Assembly (NCBI GenBank): GCA_963601575.1
Contig: CAVCFO010000019.1
Location: 1 to 30,178 of the forward strand
Source: CAG-238 sp963601575
GTDB lineage: Bacteria > Bacillota > Clostridia > Peptostreptococcales > Anaerovoracaceae
DNA length: 30,178 bases
Direction: 5' to 3'
In this document: piece by piece, positions 22,895 through 30,178 of the stretch
Layout of the letters: each line of letters begins with the position of its first letter
Numbering within the stretch: the stretch's first letter is position 1
The notes under the pieces: model-generated
What the model saw: only the letters and a program-made list of their open reading frames with translations
Database searches by the model: none
Told to the model about the DNA's origin: nothing
Program-made: the position numbers and the translations under genes

Positions 22895-24169
22895 ATGAGA
22901 AAATACAGAAAAAGAATTGCCGATGATATTTTGAGAAGAAAACTTGAGGGAAAGGGAGCAGTTCTTATCGAAGGCCCTAAGTGGTGCGGCAAAACAACTA
23001 CTGCAGAACAGGTTGCAGCGAGTATTTTATATATGGACGATCCGGAAAAGAAGGAGCAGAATATTTCCATGGCTGAGCTCAATCCTAAACGCCTTTTGAA
23101 CGGGAAAATACCAAGACTTATTGACGAATGGCAGCTTGCGCCGAAACTGTGGGATGCGGTGCGCTTTGAGGTTGACCATCGCGAAGGGCTCGGCCAGTTT
23201 ATACTGACAGGTTCAGCTGTTCCGGCAGACACAAAAGAAATTACGCACTCAGGTACCGGACGCTTTACATGGCTGACGATGCGAACGATGAGCTTATATG
23301 AATCGGGCGATTCAACCGGCGAAGTCAGCTTGCGTGACTTGTTCTGTGGCAAGGAAATTATCGATGGAGAATCTAAAATTTCAATTGACCGCTTGGCATT
23401 TCTGGTGTGCCGTGGCGGATGGCCGGCGGCGGTAGATATGCGTGATGAAATTGCTTTGGATCAGGCGCGGGATTATTTTGATGCTGTTGTGCGTTCTGAT
23501 ATCAACAGGGCGGATAATGTACAGAAAAATCCGGAGAAGGTCCGCAGGCTCATGCAATCTTATGCTCGAAACCAAGGAGGGCAGGTGCCGAATACCGTGC
23601 TTGCTGAGGATGTTTCCGCAAATGACGAAGCATCTATAAGCGAGGAGACGGTGGCTTCCTATATCAATGCTCTTCGCAAAATTTTTGTTGTGGAGGATAT
23701 GCCTGCGTGGAATCCTAACCTGCGTTCAAAGACGGCGATTCGTTCATCGGATACCCGATACTACACTGACCCTTCGATTGCAGCGGCGGCCATGGGTATC
23801 GGCCCACAGGATTTGCTAAGTGATTTGCGAACTTTTGGATTTCTTTTCGAGACTCTTTGCATCAGAGATCTTCGAGTATTTGCAGATGCGCTCGGCGGGC
23901 AGGTTTATCATTATCGCGATAAGGATGGGCTCGAATGCGACGCTGTTGTTCATTTAAAAAATGGCAAATATGGCCTGATTGAAATAAAACTCGGCGGAGA
24001 TAAACTCATAGAGGAAGGCGCAAATACCCTGAAAGCCATGGAAGCAAAAATTGATACGGACAGGATGAAAGCCCCGTCCTTCCTTATGATTTTGACAGGA
24101 ACGGGAGACTATCCGTATCGCAGAAATGATGGAGTATATGTTGTCCCCGCAGGCTGCTTGAAAGACTGA
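22895..24169 (+). CDS. AAA family ATPase with C-terminal DUF4143 domain
   Basis: 424 residues from ATG 22895, chosen for GAGGTG (22883-22888) just upstream. The N-terminal AAA_14 domain has Walker A GPKWCGKTT (27-35), Walker B LIDEWQ (75-80) and the sensor-like FILTGSA (102-108). The C-terminal DUF4143 part, about 180 to the end, includes FGFLFETLCIRDLRVFADAL and the nuclease-like strand pattern ECDAVV...GLIEIKLG, resembling a PD-(D/E)xK core. These proteins are widespread and variable among bacteria but have no settled function; many sit in accessory regions. Here it starts an accessory stretch, preceded by the phased array and followed after 160 nt by the restriction-like helicase gene. Confidence 0.87.
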   Translation: MRKYRKRIADDILRRKLEGKGAVLIEGPKWCGKTTTAEQVAASILYMDDPEKKEQNISMAELNPKRLLNGKIPRLIDEWQLAPKLWDAVRFEVDHREGLGQFILTGSAVPADTKEITHSGTGRFTWLTMRTMSLYESGDSTGEVSLRDLFCGKEIIDGESKISIDRLAFLVCRGGWPAAVDMRDEIALDQARDYFDAVVRSDINRADNVQKNPEKVRRLMQSYARNQGGQVPNTVLAEDVSANDEASISEETVASYINALRKIFVVEDMPAWNPNLRSKTAIRSSDTRYYTDPSIAAAAMGIGPQDLLSDLRTFGFLFETLCIRDLRVFADALGGQVYHYRDKDGLECDAVVHLKNGKYGLIEIKLGGDKLIEEGANTLKAMEAKIDTDRMKAPSFLMILTGTGDYPYRRNDGVYVVPAGCLKD

Positions 24170-24329
24170 GATGATCGCCCATTTTTCTTTGGAAAGCAAA
24201 GTTACAGATTCTTATGGAAAGAATAAGCGAATTGTGCTATTATTCTAATTAGATAAAAGATAATATTTTTTCGAGAAAGTGCATAACTTTTAAGTGCCAT
24301 TCGAGATGGCGTGAGAGGAGAGACTCAGT

Positions 24330-27300
24330 ATGTATACCGACAGAAAGTTTTTTACCAACGAGCCGGAACGCGACTTATACAGCCGATTTGCTGCCATTCT
24401 GAAGAGTAACACTCAGTTTTTTGATGTGCTGGTTGGATACTTCAGGACAAGCGGCTTCTTCAAGCTGTACCATTCGCTTGAGAATGTGGATAAAATAAGA
24501 ATACTTGTAGGATTAAATGTTGACCGCTTTACGGTAAAGATCATTGACAGGATGAAGGAGGAAGTTCGGTATTCTTCCTTCACGCACAAGGAGGCAATGG
24601 AGATACTTGAAGAGACGGTCGAACAGGAATTTGACACTTCAGCGACAACTTCTGAGGTGGAAAAAGGCGTACGGGTATTTATCGACTGGCTCAAGTCTGG
24701 AAAACTGGAGATGCGTATGTACACCGAATCTCCGATCCATGCCAAGGTTTATATCATGAGAAAAGATCCGGAGAAGGTGCCGGATATGTTCGGCAGTGTG
24801 ATCACGGGCTCTAGCAACTTCTCTGAAGCCGGGCTTCTTAACAACATGGAATTCAACGTAGAGCTTAAGGATGCTCCCGATGTGCAGTTTGCACTTGATA
24901 AGTTTGAAGAACTTTGGGCAAAGTCAGAAGATATCAAGGACACATACATAGAGACCGTTCAGGAGCGCACCTGGATGCGTGATGATATAACGCCATATCA
25001 GCTATATCTCAAAACCTTATATGAATTCTTCAAGGAAGAAATCAATGCTGACAAAGAAAATTTTGAATCTCTTTTGCCAGACGGGTATATGCGTCTCCAG
25101 TACCAAATTGATGCTGTTACTCAGGCCCGACAGAAGTTAGATGCATATAACGGTGTTTTCATTTCAGACGTAGTAGGTCTGGGCAAAACATATATCTGTG
25201 CGATGCTTGCAAACAGCTTTAACAGAAGTACATACAAACTTTTCATATGTCCTCCAGTTTTGGTTGATTACTGGAAAGGTGTGTTACAAGAATTTGATGT
25301 TGCACGCTGTGATGTAGTTTCGCTTGGCAAGCTTGATAAGGTTATAGAAAGGGGTACGGATAAATACTCGTATGTTTTCGTGGACGAAGCACACCGCTTC
25401 CGCAATAGCAATACAGAGGCGTTTACAGAGCTGCATCAGATATGCAGAGGTAAGAAGGTTGTTCTGATTTCAGCAACGCCGATCAACAATTACACGAGCG
25501 ATGTTGAAAATCAAATTTACCTTTTCCAGCCTAAGCAAAACGGCACCATCAACGGCATCAAGAATATTGAAGGCTTTTTCCGCAACCTGAATGCGAAATT
25601 GGCAAAGAAGCCCAAGGACTCAATCGCCTATATGGAGCAACTCAGAGAAAATTCAGAAGTTATAAGAGACAGGCTGATTCGAGAGGTGATGATTCGTCGC
25701 ACAAGGAGCGAGATACAGCAGTACTATGCTGATGATTTGGCAAAGCAGGGACTGACATTCCCAAAGGCGGGGAATCCGGAAAAAATCGAATATATCTTTG
25801 ATGAAGATACCGATGACGCATTCAATCAGACTATCAACATTATCAAAGAATTCAAATATGCCCGCTATACTCCCTTGCTTTATTTGAAGGATCAAAAGAA
25901 GTATGCGACGATGTTAGTTGCACAGCGTAATATGGGCGGATTCATGAAGGGGATTCTTGTAAAACGCTTAGAAAGTAGCTTCTATGCCTTCGGTAAAACC
26001 CTAGACAGATTTATAGAATCTTATGAAAAATTTATTGATATGTGTGCATCAGGGAAGGTCTATATTAGCAAGAAGGTGAATGTTTACGATTTGCTCGACA
26101 ATGGTGATACAAAAAAGCTAATGTATTTAATTGAACAGGATGATGTAATGGAATTCGAAACGTCGGAATTTACATCACAGTTTTTCCGTGATCTGCAAGC
26201 AGATTTGGGACAGCTCAAGTCACTTCGTAGTATTTGGAGTATGATAAAAGCAGATCCGAAGCTCGCAGAATTCAAGCGTAGTTTGACTACCAACTCATTG
26301 ATGAAAGAAAAAAAGATAATAGTCTTCACAGAGTCCATGGAAACAGCGCAATATTTGAACGAGAACTTGAAGGATATTTATGGGGATCGGGTTATCTGCT
26401 TTAGCGGGCAGAGCAGTCCGGCATTGAAAATTGAGATAGAGGACAGCTTTAATCCGAAATATAAAAATAAAGATAACGATAAATATGACTTGCTGATAAC
26501 GACAGATGTGCTTGCAGAAGGCATCAATTTGCATCGCGCAAATGTATTAGTAAATTATGACCTTCCATGGAATCCAACTCGCATTATGCAAAGAGTAGGA
26601 CGTATCAACCGTGTAGGAACGGAACACGATCACATTTATGTATTTAATTTCTTCCCGACTGCACAGAGCAAGAAACAGATGCCGCTCGAAGATCGTATTT
26701 TGGAGAAGCTACAGGCATTCCATGATACACTCGGCGAGGATATAAAATATCTTTCGGATGAAGAGGAGGTTTCATCCAAAAAACTCTTCTCTGATTTGAA
26801 TGCAAATCTTGACACTGACGAAGAAAGCACTAACCCTGAGCTGGCATATCTAGCTATTATCAGACAAATTCGAGACAATGATCCGCAGCTGTTTTCTCAG
26901 ATCAAGAGGCTTCCGAAGAAGGCAAAGGCCGGGAAATATACTGACCTTATGGATGAGAATGCTACTATCGGATTCATTCGTAAGGGGGCGCTTAAGACTT
27001 TCTTCCGCACAAGCGGGGAAACTAAGCAGATGTCATTTATGGAAGCTATCCGCCTGATCCAGTCCAAACCGGATGATAAAAAGGCAAGCATCGGTAGCGA
27101 TTTCTATGAACAGTTTGATAAGAACAGCGATGCCTTTGATCAGATGCTCGTGGAAGAGGAAATGGTCAGCACCGAGAAGGTTATGGTTGCCGGAAACGAT
27201 GCCAAGATAATCCGTATGCTAAAGGCGCTAAAGAATGAGCCTACCCTCACTGACGATCAGGAGAAGAAGCTGGATGTCCTGATCAGGCGCTGGGAGAACG

Positions 27301-27491
27301 GCGAGATTCCGTCGAAGATATCAAAGGAGATCGTAAAGAAAAGCAAGGTAGTTAGAGATACTCTGGAACTGTATTACGAGATTATGAAGCTTGTACCGGA
27401 ATCCTATTTCGAAGACCGGAAACAGTACCAGACCAAGGTTGATGGGGAAAAACAGATCATCCTATCGTGTTACCTCAAGGAGGCAAAGTAA
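24330..27491 (+). CDS. PLD-domain SNF2/DEAH helicase, probable restriction or phage-defence subunit
   Basis: 1053 residues. The N-terminus (about 1-205) is a phospholipase D-like nuclease domain with one HxK motif, IHAKVYI (136-142), and ITGSSNFSEAGL (158-169). A superfamily 2 helicase follows: GLGKT (283-287, ATP binding), VDEAH (351-355), LISATP (379-384), then the C-terminal half with VFTESMETA, TTDVLAEGINL and QRVGRINRVG (motifs IV-VI). A long helical C-terminus completes it. The PLD domain could cut DNA while the helicase moves or remodels it. GAGGAG (24315-24320) supports ATG 24330. The methyltransferase gene starts 2 nt after its stop, so the two form one operon and one likely system. 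The upstream gap 24170-24329 is AT-rich with no clear promoter or terminator. Confidence 0.88.
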   Translation: MYTDRKFFTNEPERDLYSRFAAILKSNTQFFDVLVGYFRTSGFFKLYHSLENVDKIRILVGLNVDRFTVKIIDRMKEEVRYSSFTHKEAMEILEETVEQEFDTSATTSEVEKGVRVFIDWLKSGKLEMRMYTESPIHAKVYIMRKDPEKVPDMFGSVITGSSNFSEAGLLNNMEFNVELKDAPDVQFALDKFEELWAKSEDIKDTYIETVQERTWMRDDITPYQLYLKTLYEFFKEEINADKENFESLLPDGYMRLQYQIDAVTQARQKLDAYNGVFISDVVGLGKTYICAMLANSFNRSTYKLFICPPVLVDYWKGVLQEFDVARCDVVSLGKLDKVIERGTDKYSYVFVDEAHRFRNSNTEAFTELHQICRGKKVVLISATPINNYTSDVENQIYLFQPKQNGTINGIKNIEGFFRNLNAKLAKKPKDSIAYMEQLRENSEVIRDRLIREVMIRRTRSEIQQYYADDLAKQGLTFPKAGNPEKIEYIFDEDTDDAFNQTINIIKEFKYARYTPLLYLKDQKKYATMLVAQRNMGGFMKGILVKRLESSFYAFGKTLDRFIESYEKFIDMCASGKVYISKKVNVYDLLDNGDTKKLMYLIEQDDVMEFETSEFTSQFFRDLQADLGQLKSLRSIWSMIKADPKLAEFKRSLTTNSLMKEKKIIVFTESMETAQYLNENLKDIYGDRVICFSGQSSPALKIEIEDSFNPKYKNKDNDKYDLLITTDVLAEGINLHRANVLVNYDLPWNPTRIMQRVGRINRVGTEHDHIYVFNFFPTAQSKKQMPLEDRILEKLQAFHDTLGEDIKYLSDEEEVSSKKLFSDLNANLDTDEESTNPELAYLAIIRQIRDNDPQLFSQIKRLPKKAKAGKYTDLMDENATIGFIRKGALKTFFRTSGETKQMSFMEAIRLIQSKPDDKKASIGSDFYEQFDKNSDAFDQMLVEEEMVSTEKVMVAGNDAKIIRMLKALKNEPTLTDDQEKKLDVLIRRWENGEIPSKISKEIVKKSKVVRDTLELYYEIMKLVPESYFEDRKQYQTKVDGEKQIILSCYLKEAK

Positions 27492-27493
27492 AG

Positions 27494-30178
27494 ATGAACG
27501 CAACAATCCAAAAAATTGAAAGAATACTGACGAGTGCATACGACATCAATAATTATGTTGAGCTAATCAAGGAAGTGTTTCCAAATGTGACCATTATAGC
27601 TCCGGACAGATTTAGAGAAGAAAGGAGTAATTTTTCATTCTACATAGATGGGTCCACACATGTAGGAAATTATAAGACACCGAACAACGAAAACATTATT
27701 ATAATGTCAGTGCAGCTAAAAAGAGCAAACTCAGTCGAGAATGCAAGGAGTAAACAACGTAGCTATGCTAAGAAGCTGATTGTAAATGGGAATGCAGATG
27801 CAGCATTCATAGCTTTTTATACCGAGGGAGACCCCAAATGGAGGCTTTCGTTTGTGCGCCTTGATTATGAGATGAAATTCGAAAATGGCAAGCTAAAGGC
27901 TTCAGAAAATATGACGCCCGCCAAGCGATATTCTTATCTCGTAGGGGAAAGTGAGCCTTGCCATACGGCAATTTCGCAATTTGGAAAATTTATCAGCGAC
28001 AGCACCGCTAACCCTGAGCACATTACTCTAGATGACCTTGAAGATTCTTTCAGTGTAGAGAGGGTGACTAGAGAGTTTTTTGACCTTTACAAGGAAAAGT
28101 TCCTTGAATTGTGCGAAGAACTTGAAAATATCGAGGATTTCCGTATTGAGGCCGAATATCATAATTTCACTTCGGCTCAATTTGCAAAGAAATTGATGGG
28201 GCAGATTGTATTCCTATATTTCCTTCAGAAGAAAGGCTGGCTAGGTGTGAAAGCATGGCCCAAAACACTAAATGATAAGGAATATAAGAATGCTTTCTAC
28301 GGTTGCGGAGCAAAGTCACGTGAGCTGATTCCGGTTATATACAAGCCAGTTGGTGACGGAACATATAGAGTTTCCGGCAATGGCCTAAAGCATATCAGCA
28401 ACGATGATGAAGAGGTATTAGCTAATTGTCTTAAGGGAGAACCTTGGGGTAGCGGTCCGCATGATTTTATGAGAAAACTCTTCGAGATTGCCGAAAATAA
28501 GGGAATTAACTTTTTTAACGAGCTACTTGAGCCGCTATTCTATGATGCACTCAACAGAAATCGCGGAGAACAAGGATATTGTCCGGCTCTTCATTGCCGC
28601 ATTCCATTTCTTTCCGGAGGACTGTTTGAACCTATTGATGGATACGACTGGCAACACAACGATTTCCCTATCCCAAACGAAATATTCTCAAATATAAAAG
28701 AAAAAGGTAGAGATGCGGATGGTATTTTAGATATCTTTGACCGCTACAACTTTACTATGAGCGAAGATGAACCGATGGAGCGAGAGGTTGCAATCGATCC
28801 GGAGATGCTCGGAAAAGTTTTCGAAAACCTGCTAGAGGTTAGCGATAGAAAGTCAAAGGGAGCTTTCTATACACCACGTGAAATCGTCCACTATATGTGT
28901 CAAGAAAGCTTGATTAACTACCTGACCAATAAGCTTGGAGTCAGTGAATGTGCTATTCGAGAATTTATCCTTTACGGTGATTTTATGAAGGACGAAGATA
29001 CCGTTAAGTATAAGCGCCATGGTGGCGGTGAAATGTACATCTCCGACGAATTATACAAGGTCGATAAAGACGGTACCATAGTAGTTAATCGTCTGTTTGA
29101 GCTGGACGAAGCCTTGAAAAATGTAAGAGTTGCAGATCCCGCAGTAGGATCGGGGGCATTCCCACTGGGAATGCTAAATGAAATTGTTAGAGCAAGGCAG
29201 AATATATCGGCATATTTGGCAATACCAATGAATGATTACAACAAACGAATGATGTATCAGCTGGATCGCTCGCCGTATAACTTGAAGTACGAAACAATTC
29301 GAAATTGCATATTTGCGTGTGATTTGGAGCCTTCTGCTGTCGATATCGCACAGCTTCGTCTCTGGTTAGCACTTGTGATAGATGATGATATTAACCCAAA
29401 CGCGCAGTCGCCTCTCGAAGGACACAAGAATCCGATTCCGCTGCCCAATTTAGAAAGCAATATTATATGTGGCAACAGTTTGATAGATGAGTTTGAAGGA
29501 GTAAAACTTGTAAAAGAGAGTACTATTCTCGGAAGCACCGGCGAATCGCAAATCGATTTCGGCTCAAATCAATTCGATGTTATAATTAAGAAGCTAATTG
29601 CAGCGCAAGACGAACTATTCCAATGTGACAATACAGAGAAAAAGGCTCAACTTAAGAAGCAAATCGAAGCTCTTAGAGATGAGATCATTATGAGTCAATT
29701 CAATGCTTTTGACCCACAAAAAAAAGAAAAATATTTCGAAAGCAAGAAGCTGGCATCAAAGCCTTACATGCTGTGGAAATCCGCCGTATATTCAGTTGCA
29801 GAAGACTATAGATGAAGACACAAGGATGAAACTTGGCGATGTTTATGAAAAATGTAAATTTGAGACCTTCGCCAAAACGGGAGATATTTATTGCCTCTTC
29901 TACGAAAAAGGTTACCGGCTTCTCCATAAGAAGGGCGTTCTTGCATTTATTACAAGCAATAAATGGATGCGTGCAAGCTATGGGGAAAGGCTTAGAGGGT
30001 TCTTTGCGAATAATACGAACCCTATTCGACTGGTTGACTTTGCAGGGCAAAAGGTTTTCGAATCCGCAACTGTCGATGTGAACATTTTGGTTTTCGAAAA
30101 ATCAGAGAACGAGGGACGCACGAAGGCGTGCGTAATCAAGGAAAACTGCGGAGATAATTTGAGCGTTTATGTTGAGCA
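27494..30178 (+). pseudogene. Eco57I/type IIG-like DNA adenine methyltransferase, frameshifted and cut by the window end
   Basis: ATG 27494 has AAGGAGG at 27477-27483. An N-terminal region of about 190 residues contains IIIMSVQLKRA, perhaps a worn PD-(D/E)xK-type strand, and the segment KWRLSFVRLDYE...TPAKRYSYLVG typical of helicase-linked methylases. Methylase signs follow: GAFYTPRE (about 456-463), VADPAVGSGAFP (546-557, SAM motif I), ACDLEPSAVDIAQLRLW, and IICGNSLID. The frame then stops at 29815 after KPYMLWKSAVY. In the +1 frame GNPPYIQLQKT (from 29775, catalytic motif IV) continues as normal methylase sequence to the window end. About 50 nt that should lie between LWK and GNPPY are missing. 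Predicted role: adenine-N6 methylation, perhaps with cutting, alongside the helicase. Confidence 0.85.

Noticed and set aside
22711..23352. Minus-strand open frame of 213 codons antisense to the ATPase gene
   Set aside because: It is a shadow of the ATPase gene and the array; no ribosome binding site and no recognisable domain.

Overview
The window looks like a chromosomal segment of a Gram-positive anaerobe of the Clostridia (Bacillota). Evidence: strong AGGAGG ribosome binding sites, TTGACA/TATAAT-type promoters, a teichoic-acid-like polymer cluster with an LCP ligase, a PucR regulator, an rpsB-tsf operon and a 582-residue Xaa-Pro aminopeptidase. The genus cannot be fixed from sequence alone. 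No rRNA, tRNA, CRISPR array or complete insertion sequence was seen.

Layout. 1-980: the 3' end of a probable surface-protein gene, a bidirectional terminator, and maf on the minus strand. 1210-9372: a seven-gene plus-strand cell-surface polymer cluster (CDP-glycerol glycerophosphotransferase-like enzyme, sugar-transfer ATP-grasp enzyme, nucleotidyltransferase, tandem ATP-grasp protein, ABC permease, ABC ATPase, LytR-CpsA-Psr ligase). Spacing is tight or overlapping from 3533 onward. The logical order is precursor activation, polymer assembly and decoration, export, then attachment to the wall. 9522-15698: housekeeping genes thrS, a stand-alone LytTR protein, rpsB with a long 5' leader, tsf and an M24 aminopeptidase. 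15734-20294: on the minus strand, a PucR-type regulator followed by an EamA transporter; divergently, a small leader-plus-Cys-rich peptide gene 16 nt ahead of an amidohydrolase. 20356-22658: gene debris, then a TetR-MATE efflux operon with an unusually clear promoter and two operators. 22662-30178: accessory DNA with a direct repeat, a 23-bp-phased motif array in front of an AAA/DUF4143 ATPase, and a restriction-like pair: a PLD-SNF2 helicase and an Eco57I/type IIG-like DNA methyltransferase that runs off the window.

Three genes are broken by small changes that shift the frame. rpsB lacks about 80 nt. The amidohydrolase carries a perfect 50-bp tandem duplication, and removing one copy restores one 543-codon frame. 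The methyltransferase lacks about 50 nt just before its NPPY motif. rpsB is essential, so assembly error must be considered first. Real variation is still possible, mainly for the methyltransferase.

The most promising unexplained elements are the Cys-rich peptide gene coupled to an amidohydrolase, the phased array in front of the DUF4143 ATPase, and the two-domain ATP-grasp protein whose first domain has lost its catalytic residues.
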